The position numbers and the translations under genes are program-made. 64,000 nucleotides of DNA, taken from the NCBI GenBank assembly GCA_002205965.3, contig NADL03000048.1:1-64000 (forward strand), read 5' to 3'. Of this stretch, positions 44,836-54,873 are shown one piece after another; position 1 is the stretch's first letter, and every line of letters begins with the position of its first letter. The stretch is from Kappaphycus alvarezii (lineage: Eukaryota > Rhodophyta > Florideophyceae > Gigartinales > Solieriaceae). The notes under the pieces were generated by a model. That model was not told the origin of the DNA. It saw only the letters and a list, made by a program, of their open reading frames with translations, and made no database searches.

Positions 44836-46249
44836 AGAGAGTAAGGAAGTTGAACTACTGGCCACCGAAGGCTGGAGATCACACCGCGCGCTAACACAGA
44901 CAAGAAATAAGGATGCAGAACCTGCAGTCAGAACCTTTTCAGTTGGCTCTAAAGTACTTGTAGTACATGGAAGAGCAATGCGGCAGGCTGTGAAGTGGCC
45001 AGCCTTCCAAACCAAGTACTCGAACCCTTGCATCGTCACGGAGGAAAGGCAACCGCATTATAATCTCTATTCAAGCTCAGGGAAGAGATCAAGGAGGGCC
45101 ATCCATGCACGTCGTCTGGTCCCTTACCATCAGAGGCCTGAAGAATTCCTTCTCACACAGGACTATGCGCAAAAACGGGGCATACTCATCTTTAACTATA
45201 GAATGATTCCTATGGGAGGAAAAAGGGCCTGGGAATGGATCATCTCGGTTACGCGGGACTACTACGAACTCCACGTAATCATCCATTTCTACGTTAATGT
45301 ATGCCTATGTTTTCGTACGTTGAACGAACCATTGCTACCTGAAGAAGATTTCCGACTATTAATAAGAGTTCTATTTTCATTCCAAAACGGGAGGTTCACA
45401 GAAGCAGGTCCAGAGTTTGTGGAGGTAATATATCATTACTCTATAGGAAGATATGGAATGGTAGCTGCTGGAGACTTGTCGCAAACGTATCTGAATATTA
45501 TCCGTCCAATTTACGTATTTCTCAAGAACAACCAGGACGTGCGACTGAGAGGTTACGCCTTACCCCCGGATATGGAATACAGACTGGTCCCGTATCCTCT
45601 ATGGGAACCTTACGTTTCTCCGCCACAAATTGGGAACGTTGAAGGCGGCGAGGATCCTCCTGAAGCAGTGATGATGACCAGAGGTGGACCTTCAGGAGAC
45701 AACAACCCGCCCAGAAGAGGTTCCGGTCGTCCCCCGAGAGGACCTCGTGCAGGTCCCAGTACGTCAGGAGCTGGTCGCGGCCATTCATCGGGACCGTCCA
45801 CCACAACTTCATCTCTAGCTCTGCTTCACAACCATGCACAGCATACAGTCGGAAGAAGAAGATTATCTTTTTGGCTGCGCAATATCTCCGAGGATGCGAA
45901 CGATGCGCAGGTCATTTCTTATTTCATGATAAGCATCTGTTTATGTTTTAGGGCGCTACATGGACCGCACTTATCTTACGAAGATTCGTTCTTGATGATG
46001 CGCGTCTTCTTTTCTTATCGGTATCCATTCCTACGGCATCTTCCAGAAGAGTTTGCATATCACATATATTTTTTCACTCTTGGAAGATTCGGAAGAGTCA
46101 CGGAAGAAGAATGTATTCAACCCCACCTCGATGTGATCAAACCAATATATGAGGCTATGCTACAAAGTGAGGTACCAGTAATGCGAACCTACTTTTTAGA
46201 GCATCATATTGGTAATCAGTTGCATCCGTACCCGTTTGAGAGACCATAA
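44726..46249 (+). CDS. Integrase C-terminus plus novel duplicated-domain extension (507 codons)
   Basis: Residues up to about 27 are a wrong-frame overlap with the integrase core. Residues 65-135 (FSVGSKVLVVHG, AIHARRLVPYH) are an SH3-like integrase C-terminal domain. Domain A covers about 166-295 and domain B about 376-505. They are clearly duplicates: NVCLCFRTLNEPLLPEEDFR against SICLCFRALHGPHLSYEDSF, then RVLFSF / RVFFSY, GRYG / GRFG, IIRPIYVFL / VIKPIYEAM and PYPLWEP / PYPFERP. A Gly/Pro/Arg/Ser-rich linker (about 300-375) joins them. The frame has no stop although pol is frameshifted. I recognise no known family for the repeat. Confidence 0.85.
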   Translation: MEPSNEQYRKLCWRMKSSGKMPYQKCYTDMETNIIDEESKEVELLATEGWRSHRALTQTRNKDAEPAVRTFSVGSKVLVVHGRAMRQAVKWPAFQTKYSNPCIVTEERQPHYNLYSSSGKRSRRAIHARRLVPYHQRPEEFLLTQDYAQKRGILIFNYRMIPMGGKRAWEWIISVTRDYYELHVIIHFYVNVCLCFRTLNEPLLPEEDFRLLIRVLFSFQNGRFTEAGPEFVEVIYHYSIGRYGMVAAGDLSQTYLNIIRPIYVFLKNNQDVRLRGYALPPDMEYRLVPYPLWEPYVSPPQIGNVEGGEDPPEAVMMTRGGPSGDNNPPRRGSGRPPRGPRAGPSTSGAGRGHSSGPSTTTSSLALLHNHAQHTVGRRRLSFWLRNISEDANDAQVISYFMISICLCFRALHGPHLSYEDSFLMMRVFFSYRYPFLRHLPEEFAYHIYFFTLGRFGRVTEEECIQPHLDVIKPIYEAMLQSEVPVMRTYFLEHHIGNQLHPYPFERP

Positions 46250-46320
46250 ATTTTATCAATAAGACAGCGAACACTAACGAAAGCAGAAGAAGAACAGTGA
46301 CGAGTCGGGACGTTCGTCTT

Positions 46321-46333
46321 GAGCGAGAGGGCG
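46321..46333 (+). other. Polypurine-tract candidate
   Basis: GAGCGAGAGGGCG is directly upstream of the right LTR, with two cytosines among the purines. Position fits the plus-strand primer. Confidence 0.55.
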
Positions 46334-47055
46334 TGATGTGCGCAAATTCGCGCACGAAAAAAAATCTAGATGAGGACCATGATTGTATACAGTACCGGAA
46401 TTGGGAAGATATTTTTACAGTTTTTGAATTTGCAAGATATTTTTAATTTGGGTGAGTGTGGCAAATTCGTCGGCTGATTTTTTCATTTTAGGACACGCTG
46501 TCATAGTAGATGTCAGTACAGTTCCAGGTTGTGGGTGATACTACAAGTAGCTCTGAAAGTTGTATATAATGGCCACATCAATTCCCACCCCTGGCCGATG
46601 GGTGGCTGGCATGGGTATGGCACCTAGATATTTACCTTGAGGAAATATCTTCTAATAGTCTCTCTGGTTCACACGATTACCGTGAATACATTTTATGGTT
46701 ATTAGTATGTTTGTTTGAGACTTTTAGGGTAGCCAAAAGTCTATATAAGCCGAGTAAACTGCTTCCTTTAGTGGAGGTGAAGCAAGTTGGCAGACAACTT
46801 CAAGCCAAGTCCCGAGTAGTAGGAAGTTGAGAGTCAATTTCAGACCCAAGAAGAATTTATTTTACGCTAGTCACTGAGCATAGGTGGTAGACCCTGCCCC
46901 TTTTATACTTGCTTTTGGCTTTCTCAACTCTCTTCTATATACACACTTTTTTGTTCGTTCAACAATACCACGGTAGCACTTTTGTCGCTCGCAACACCTC
47001 CTTCTGAGGGTAATTGGTTCTGAAGATCTCTTCCCCCGCCGATTTACTCCTATCA
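46334..47055 (+). repeat. 3' LTR
   Basis: Direct repeat of 39,616-40,329, with the same start and end, followed by the GAGGT duplication. Small indels (extra T and A bases around 46,713-46,728, and an altered CACACTTTTTTG run near 46,942) explain the length difference. Confidence 0.92.
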
Positions 47056-47769
47056 GAGGTTGCAGTAAAAGGATCATATCTTCTATGCTTCAAAGATGCG
47101 GCGGCATTGAGCGAGGTTTGTGGATTGAAGGTTTGGGCCCTCCTGTGGGACGGCGCCGGCAGGTTGACGAAGGCCACGTCAAAGGAGTCCGTACCTCCCC
47201 TGCTTCCCATCGCCTAGATGCCCGGTCTCGTGCGACGGACTCCGTTCCGCTGTCTGGCATTGGGGTGACGGGCAACTCTCTGCAAGTCTTGCGCAAAACG
47301 GGCCACTTGATTTTCATGCCACCGATTCCTTTGGCCACCATGTCTACAATGAAGGAAGTGATCCCTGAAGGATTCGAGGGTTTCGGGGCAGTTACCTCTC
47401 GGGCACGGCACGTCCGAAGGGAATAATGGGACCTGGCAGAAGTGTTGGAACCACACCGCAAATTTGCGAGAGTCAATACTCGTCCTGAAGCCGGGGCACG
47501 GGACGAAGTCCACCCCTTCCCTGGCGGCCGGGAGATCCATGGAGGCGCGGAATGCCTACCTTCTTTGTTCCACAGGTTAAATGCTTTCTTGCACAGCTGC
47601 ATGGATTGCGTCCGATAGTTTCTTTTGCGATGGTGTATTGTGTAAGCAAAACGCATTCAATGGTAGTATTTTTGACTGCAGGCAGGAAAGTGACCAATTC
47701 CGGAAGTCGTCCAAAGAGTCCTTGTAGGTGGCGAATCCCCTGATAGTAGCGGGCGGGACAACTTTGCAC
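47056..47769 (-). pseudogene. LINE-like RT C-terminal region (right of the Ty3 insertion)
   Basis: Minus frames encode the C-terminal part of a non-LTR RT protein. A zinc-like module, VPCPRGNCPETLESFRDHFL followed by HCRHGGQRNRWHENQVARFA, lies near 47.44-47.33 kb. Then DVAFVNLPAPSHRRAQTFNP and SLNAAASLKHRRYDPFTATS run to the insertion point at 47,056. Frameshifts occur at about 47.5 and 47.2 kb. The frame resumes at 39,615. The 5' part of the LINE is missing; copia sequence begins a few tens of bases to the right. Confidence 0.72.
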
Positions 47770-47829
47770 TCAATGTTGTAACAACAAACGTTGTTGGAGG
47801 ACCATCAGAGCTCACTGCTTAGCAGAAGC

Positions 47830-49900
47830 AAGAACTAGATGTTGTCCTTGAAGCGATAATCCAAGGCCTCGGAGACCAGCCTTTACCTCTGTGTCTTAGT
47901 GACAAGAATTATCCATACAAAATGTGGTTAAGACTGAAGGACCGCTATGCCGTGAAGAACATTGTGACTAGAGTACAACTTCAAAAGCAGTGATTAAAGT
48001 TTGCATACATAGGACAGTCCATGTCAGACTACATTGATGGGTCTGAAAATGTGTTCAACAGACTCGATTCAATGCACTCAGCAGTCTCGGAAGACCTTCA
48101 CGTGGCCATTTTATTGGCGTCTTTCGGTGAAAAAAATACGTCTTCCTATGGACATGTAGTATCCTCCTTGCAGATGAAAGAGGAGAATATTACATGGGAG
48201 TCGGTAATAACTAGGTTGATTCAGAGGTATGAAGAGAACTTTTTGGCTTCCTGTAAATCAGTCAAAGGTGTCGAAAAACAATATTCTGCACGTGGTGCTG
48301 CGTTGACTGCAAACGTTTACCAACAACGTGAAGCACTTCACCCATAGATGGGCAAGTACTTTAAGGGGCAAACGAAAATGTTACAGATATGGTAGTATAG
48401 AACATCCTATTTGAGAATTCCCTGTCAAGGAGGACATGTTCCACAGGAGCCAGACCAATTCTGACGAAGTGTCATCACGTAATCACGCAGTTATGTTGAT
48501 GGCAACTACTCGTCCCTCTGCTGATGATAAGCATCAGACTGCAGAGCGACACACTGAACAGTTCTTACTAGATTCAGGCGCCTCGGACCACATGGTCAGG
48601 TAAGTAGATATACTACACACTGTACGTAGTATTCAACCTCCGCGAGATTTTGTGTTCGGAAATAGATCTGTGGTGCTTTCTCGCATGCTTGGTGCGGTAA
48701 CTGTTACTGCACCTGGAATTCATGCTGCATCACATGAAGTTCAACTTCATGGTGATCTAGTGGTACCGGATTTAAGGACGAATCTGATATCTTGCTCAGC
48801 CTTATGCAGGTCTGGATACACAGTTGAAATGAGAAGTGATATGTGTGAGGTCCTTAAGGGTTGTGTTTCAGTGATAAGTGCATATCCGCAAAACGGGGTA
48901 TGCCGCGCTGAGGTTGAAGTCTATAATAGATCTTCGACTATGGTAGAAATGTCTGAAACTGAAATCATTTGGCATCGTCATCTTGGACACGCAAGTTTGA
49001 ATCGCATCCGTGAATTATCGCGCCGAAGTGGAGTCATTAGTCTGAAACTCTCGGAACAGCTAAGTACCACTGAGAAATTTGAAGCTTGTATCAAAGGCAA
49101 GCACCACAGGCTGTCACTGAAGTCCAAGAAAAGCACACCATGCAAAGCAGGTGACATCATTCACAGCGATGTTTGTGACCTGATGTCTGTGAAATCGCTC
49201 GGAGGCTCGCGTTACTTTGTATTGTTTACTGAAGAGTTTAGTGGCTACATAACTGTGGAGTCAAATTCTCGAAAGAGCGATGAGGCTGCCGTTTTTAGGC
49301 GATTTCATGTTTGGTTTGAAAGGAAGTTCGCATTTGTTGTGAAACGTCTACATTCAGATGGTGGAGGAGAGTACAGAGCTCTCAAAGGTTATCTTGAGGA
49401 GAAAGAAATTGAATGGGACACCATACCTTCTTATTCCCCCGAGCAAAATGGTATGGCTGAACGAGCTAATAGGACAATAGTTAAGTCTGCTCGTTCAATG
49501 CTCAAACATGTCAGGATGCCCACTCAATTATGGGCCGAGACAATTGCACATGCTGCAGATTTGCGCAACCGGCTTATTGTACCTCGTAATCTGAGCATGA
49601 CCGCCTATGAGATTATGACTGTAATCAAGCCCCGCGTTGACCACGTTCGGGTTTTTGGCAGTATTATTTGGACCACTGTCTTGAAAAAGAAGCAAAAAAA
49701 GCTTGAAAGCAAGAGCCTGCAGTGAGTCCTTTTTGGCTGCTTTGAGAACAAAATAAGCCACATTTGGATCAAAGATTCCAAAGAGGCTGTTTTATCTCGA
49801 CATTTTAATATATTTGAGGAAAAAATTACCCTCTCTCGAGAGGTATCAACTGGAAACTCAGGGGCCACTAGAGGGGCTTAATTAAACGCATGGAAGAAGC
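47830..49900 (+). pseudogene. Ty1/copia gag-protease-integrase fragment
   Basis: Gag runs from about 47,840 to 48,347 (VLEAIIQGLGDQPLPLCLSD, SMSDYIDGSENVFNRLDSMH, WESVITRLIQRYEENF), with stops. The protease active site FLLDSGASDHMV is near 48,567. The 357-codon frame 48,652-49,725 follows with WHRHLGHASLNRIRELSRR. The zinc-binding CxxC is reduced to FEACIKGK. The integrase triad lies in IHSDVCDLM, LHSDGGGEY and NGMAERANRTI. Sequence after 49,725 still matches copia (IWIKDSKEAVLSRHFNIFEE) and then stops; no RT follows. No LTR was found. Confidence 0.85.
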
Positions 49901-51995
49901 AGTTTGCTGTGAACGTGCCACTGGGGACGCGTTACCGAAGAGAAATAGATGGAAATTGGATATAGATTCTGGACAGGAAAGTTATTACTAGCTGAGCTTT
50001 CTGGTCCATTTAAAGAAGATCACTGCTTCTAAACATTCAGTAGTAAATTGCCAATCTTTTCAGAATTTCTATTTGCTTGTCTTACTTTCAGCGTAAAGGA
50101 GGTTATAAATTAAGCAAAGACGCTGAATTTCAACGGAAACACCAATTCAGAGCACTAGTGCTCATACTGCACCACGAAAGAGGGTGGTAACAATCACTTC
50201 ATTGGCCTGACGAATTTTCGGTGAAGCAATTTCTTATCTTCTCTTCTGTTCGTGCCGAAAATATTTCCTTTCGTTGTCAAATATCAAGTGTCATCCAGAA
50301 AATGTTTGATTTTTTTTCAAAAAAGTTTCTTCGTAAACTCCAACCCAGAGAAGTCAAGAAGGCCTTCAACCTTGAAGAAAAGCTACTACAATACAACAAA
50401 ATTTCTATTATTCGAATTTACGTTTAAGTTCTTATGTGTAGCAATTCATAAACTGCTCAAAAATACGGCAAGGTATCTAAAGCATGATGAAGGATGATCT
50501 TAGGAGCCTAAAGGTCACGGTGCATCTCCACAGTTGCAAAGTAAAATAGGAAAATATGGACATTGAAATACAAGGAGAATGATAAGTTGACTATTTTTAT
50601 ATCCCAACTTTAAAATATAACTTTGAGACTTTTTATTGTACCAGGAAATATTTGTCCTAAATAGTAGACGTGAATTCGAAAAGCGGCAAAGTTTATCCGT
50701 TGAGGTTCAAATATGTGTAAACCCATTATTTGAATCATATGTGAAGACCAGAATCACGTAATATAGTTTTAGCTGTCAATATGAGGTGAAGTGATAGAAA
50801 TTAAGGGCCTGTCTGGGGCTCTGGAAATATTAAACCACAATATAGCTACACTGGTGTCTGGCTTCCACTACAATGTTGTCCTGGATACTTTGCCCTTTGC
50901 AAGCCTTTTTTTAAAATTAAAGAACCAAATCATTTCCCATTTGCAAGTATCATAACTTCAATGATATCAGGCAGCATAATTTGGTGTCCTCTTTCGATAA
51001 TGTTTCGAGACATAGGAGGCTATACAGTCAAACTCATAAATTTGCTCAAAACACGGACCCAACGTTCCATCTCAGTTTACCTCCTCGGAGGCCAAAGATG
51101 ACAGAGCACTAACTAACAATTCATCATCATCAAGAGAGGCGAAGTAAATTGCAGCTTCAGATTTTACTAAGTATGAATGTGGCGGGACACTTCTTGTTAG
51201 GAAATGCTGTGATAACCATCTCTCCTTTTTTCTAGGCATCCTAAATAGCGCGATCAGGATTAGAGTTTTTGTCTTAAATGGGAGCTACTGGAATTGATTT
51301 TCTTTAAGTGGCTTACATTAAATGAGTCCTATGAGTCCCCAATCAAATTATTTGGCAGCATCTACAATCCAAATGATGGCGCGTGTTCAAAACTTTGGAG
51401 GTATTTCATAGCCCATTTAGAAACCAGGCGGCTTTTGAGGTGACCATCAAAGCAGCGTGCCCCTGTAAGAGAATAACATCACCCTAAAATATTGGTCTAG
51501 GGCTTGGCTGTCTTGAATGTATTTGTGAGAAACAAATTTCACCTGAACTCTCACACCCACTCAAGGATTTGTTGATTCTGAAGTTATACAGAAAAGCGCT
51601 CCAGACTGAGCCTGTTTGACTCATGAGGATCGTATGTGGGAATATGGAATGCACCAGAAATCGCTTGAAAGTGGCAGAATGCTTACGTGGGTGTTAGGAC
51701 GTGTAACATAATACGCAGATGAGCAAATACCTTTTCTCGGCCCGGGGCTGAGACCGATTCGCCTGCTCAAGTTGCAAGTGATGGTACACAGAAAACAGAA
51801 AGTGGGTACGAAAAACATTGCCCTGTTGGATTTTTGGTTTAGGAAGAAGGTCTCTGAAGCGTAGGCTACGATAAGGAAGCCAAGTTCAGAAAATATCAAG
51901 CAAGAATCTTCAGAGAAGTACTATTTGGAGTCTTGGATGAAGTAATTTTTCATGGAGTCTGTGGTTTTAATGATACGACGTTAGAACATGCCCTA
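49901..51995. other. No supported gene
   Basis: Copia similarity ends near 49,900 and no RT follows. The frames are short and unrecognised on both strands. Confidence 0.3.
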
Positions 51996-52325
51996 CTAGA
52001 GACTGAAATAATTTAGTTGCATTTGTCGGGAACGTGATTTCATTCGTGTTTCGAGAAAGCCTTTAATTTCATCTTGTGTCGGTAATAATACTTTACCTTG
52101 GTATAAAGAGAGCTGCGGGAACCACAATATTGCGAGTGGAAATAATATAAGTGACAAGATGAACAGCCAGGACCGTGAGAACGGTCTGGAGTACATCAGC
52201 CCTATGGCTTTGGAGAACAGAGCAAGGATGGACCTCTTTGATCTCGACAAAGGTCTGGCGAAAGTTTGATCCGTCTTCTTCTTTCCTTCAGACTTCAGCA
52301 CCATTTTGGTAATTGCTGCTTTCAT
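51996..52325 (-). CDS. Hypothetical small membrane protein
   Basis: A 109-codon minus frame starting MKAAITKMVLKSEGKKKTDQ. It has a basic, Ser/Arg-rich N-terminus, one strong hydrophobic segment at about residues 54-73 (WLFILSLILFPLAILWFPQL), and a hydrophilic basic tail. The architecture is that of a small single-pass membrane or mitochondrial protein. There is no family match that I know, and no transposon motif. It could be a host gene, an exon, or chance. Confidence 0.35.
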   Translation of the reverse strand: MKAAITKMVLKSEGKKKTDQTFARPLSRSKRSILALFSKAIGLMYSRPFSRSWLFILSLILFPLAILWFPQLSLYQGKVLLPTQDEIKGFLETRMKSRSRQMQLNYFSL

Positions 52326-52648
52326 GGCTGCATTTCACTAGTGTAGTGTAGGGGGGAATTGGGTGAATTGGGTTTACTTGAATGGGTTGGTATACGTAAT
52401 TTTCCTGCTAGGAGCAATCGCAGACTAGGACTACTGTAAAAAGGGTAATCACTTACTGTACATACCCTCAGAACGGAGGTTCTCTGGAATACACTGTATA
52501 CACAATTTCAAGTTGCGGCCTAAGTGTCGCTCAAAACTCCTTCCAAGAAACAACTGGCGTTATTCTGGACGAGTCTCGCCCCGTGACGAGCGAACAATGT
52601 TCGCTGCGCATCAGCAATCGGAATGGCTGCCCGTGCGGCAATACCAGT

Positions 52649-52732
52649 CGCATGGGTTGGGTGAATTGGGTTTACTTCGCATGGGTTGGGTGAATTGGGT
52701 TTACTTCGCATGGGTTGGGTTTGTTTACTGTG
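52649..52732. repeat. Tandem repeat, 29-bp unit, nearly 3 copies
   Basis: Units begin CGCATGGGTTGGGTGAATTG at 52,649, 52,678 and 52,707 (the last is partial). A related single unit (GGGTGAATTGGGTTTACTTG) occurs near 52,353. It is GGGT-rich. Confidence 0.85.
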
Positions 52733-52737
52733 AGTGA

Positions 52738-54274
52738 CGGAAAGGTTTAGTGTAGTATAGGGGGAAATTTAGAGTGTTTTTAATGCATGAAAAATATGGT
52801 CAGCTGTTCCCTGAGGGATGTAGTGTAGTGTAGTGTAGTATCCGGCCGATCTGCGGTGTGATTGGACCATTTTTCTACAAAGATTTTGAGGTTGGATAAT
52901 TTTAATGAAATATGGATGAAAATTATACAGAACTATATTCATCCAACTCTGGTAGCATTAACAGATTAAAGATCCAAAAAGTCTCTTTGAACCAGAACCA
53001 ATATTTTCAAGAGTGTGGAATTGCCAGGCAAATTGTTAGTTATGTACATTACTGTTGTAACTTCAATTCGAAGTTGCAAAGCACGGACCAGCCATGTATT
53101 TGCAAAATCTCAGGTGCCCATTCTGGTCGCAAAGACCAGGTCTGGGGCACTTTGTAAAGAGAACAGAGGGGAAATAAATGTAGACTACGAAAGTTGCTGA
53201 CAGTACACTACTGTACGTGTCACTGCACTTCGATGACAAGACACGTGTATATCACACGTACTAATTTGAACCTTACAGTACTGTACTTTATAGATACGTA
53301 ATGCAATAAAATTAATACTCTACTGCACTGCTTGGCACTGCTTGTAAAATACAGTTACAACTATGCTGAATACTTCATTGACCGGATCCGGTCAAATTAT
53401 TCTATAAGCCTAAAGCCTAAAAATAGTATTTAGGCAAGTTTTTTAGGAAGAATTAGGAAGAACTACTGTATAGTACAGTAAATTACAGCAAGCACCGAAA
53501 CTAGGTTAGACTAATTTAATTCTTCACAAGGGAAAGGGGTTCCCTGGCAAAAATTAGATTTGACCAATATATATATTGGCACTTAGTTCAATTTGGGTGA
53601 ATAAAAAGTTACATTGGCCAAACTTAAATCTTTAAGCGGAAAAATGAGAAAGCAGTAGAAAATATCACATCACCAACTTTATGGAGCAATATAAGCGGTA
53701 TAAAACATGAGCTAATCACTACCATCTTTCTACATTTCCGCTCTTTCGAGCTCTTTTTCTTCAAATTACTCGCAGTTTTGGCGGTAACCCGCTGGAACTC
53801 GACAGGTAATTGTCCATTCTCCCAAAAACATTTAAATTAATGGAAAGTACTGTCCTATTCAGTACCCCCCGAGCATACTGAGCTCCAGTCCGAACCCGTT
53901 CCGCATTTACATCGCAAACCGTAGCCGAGGCCAAACGTAAATAGAATACCGATGCGCATAAATTAGACTTGAGCTGTTTTGGGACTTATTCGCCACAATT
54001 TTTACCATTGCATATTATGATTAGCTAAATAAAATGGGCTAGGCACAGCAATTAAATTGGGGAAACTTAAATTTGTACTAAATTTAATTTCCAACCCAAA
54101 TCTAGTTTCGGTGACTGGTGTGCACCTATACTGATAGAGAAAAATTGTGAGTGGATAAGATTTTCAGAGCATACAGCCGAAGAGGTAGCTGTTGCAGGCG
54201 AAAAAATGCTGCCATGGTATAGTTAAGCTAACAGAAAGAGGTGGGTAAGGGAGACAGTTTAAGGTGGTACAAAA
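52738..54274. other. No supported gene
   Basis: Contains GGGGGAAATTTAGAGTG near 52,748 (end-motif-like), short GTGTA repeats near 52,821-52,840, and several small TACAGTACTGTA-like palindromes near 53,200-53,500. No coding sequence is recognised. Confidence 0.3.
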
Positions 54275-54700
54275 AAGTATAGAAGGAGCAGGGTCTACCA
54301 TCTATGCTCTTCGAGGAGCGTAAAATAGACGGTTTTTTGTTCGAAGTTGACTCTAAATTTCCTAACTATTTGGAACCAACCTGAAGTGGTCTGCCACCTC
54401 GCTTCAACAATCGAAGAGTAAGTAGTTTACTCAGCTTATGTGGGCTTTTCGTTTAACCATGAAGTCGGAAAAAAACTCAGTACCATGAAATGCATTAAAT
54501 AGAATGGCCGGAACGAGAGAGACTAGTAGAAGATATTTCTTCAAGATAAATATTTATGTTCCATATCGATGCCCGCCACTGATCGGCGAAGGATGGGAAT
54601 TGATGCGACCATCAAAAAGACTTTTCAGAGTCACTTTTTGTCTCACCCGTAACTTTTGCGTGTACACCCAGTGACTGTATATAAAGTGGGCAACACTAAA
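54275..54700 (-). repeat. Solo LTR fragment of the 39.6-kb Ty3 family
   Basis: Compared with the reverse complement of the LTR, matches run in order: AGCAGGGTCTACCATCTATG near 54,288, GAAGTTGACTCTAAATTTCC near 54,342, GTTTACTCAGCTTATGTGGG near 54,426, GAGAGAGACTAGTAGAAGAT near 54,515, and CGGCGAAGGATGGGAATTGA near 54,583. Neither gag nor a second LTR adjoins it, so it is a solo or truncated LTR. Confidence 0.75.
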
Positions 54701-54873
54701 ACAGTACTTCACTCTACGAATAGGGAAACTACATTTAATATTGACCACATCTATCATTGCTGTCACGTTATTTTGGAATGAACTAGTGAAATGTAGGCCA
54801 TATCATTTCAGTTCTGTCCAATTAATTTGGCCTGCCGAACGAGCACTCTGGTCAAATTTCAGCCATTTTTACT

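Larger units (their letters stand above)
39616..47055 (+). mobile_element. Full-length 7.4-kb Ty3/gypsy LTR retrotransposon
   Basis: Two nearly identical direct repeats (714 and 722 bp, TG...CA) flank a gag-protease-RT-RNase H-integrase region in Ty3 order, and a GAGGT duplication bounds the whole. A primer-binding-site candidate follows the left LTR and a purine tract precedes the right LTR. Catalytic motifs of protease, RT and integrase are intact. A handful of single-base indels break pol. The C-terminal part carries a long extension with a duplicated domain. A decayed copy at 21.5-22.6 kb and a solo LTR at 54.3 kb belong to the same family. Confidence 0.93.

Noticed and set aside
45522..45839. 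Minus ORFs inside the duplicated-domain region
   Set aside because: They mirror the sense frame, whose two halves are clearly homologous proteins. The antisense products are not.
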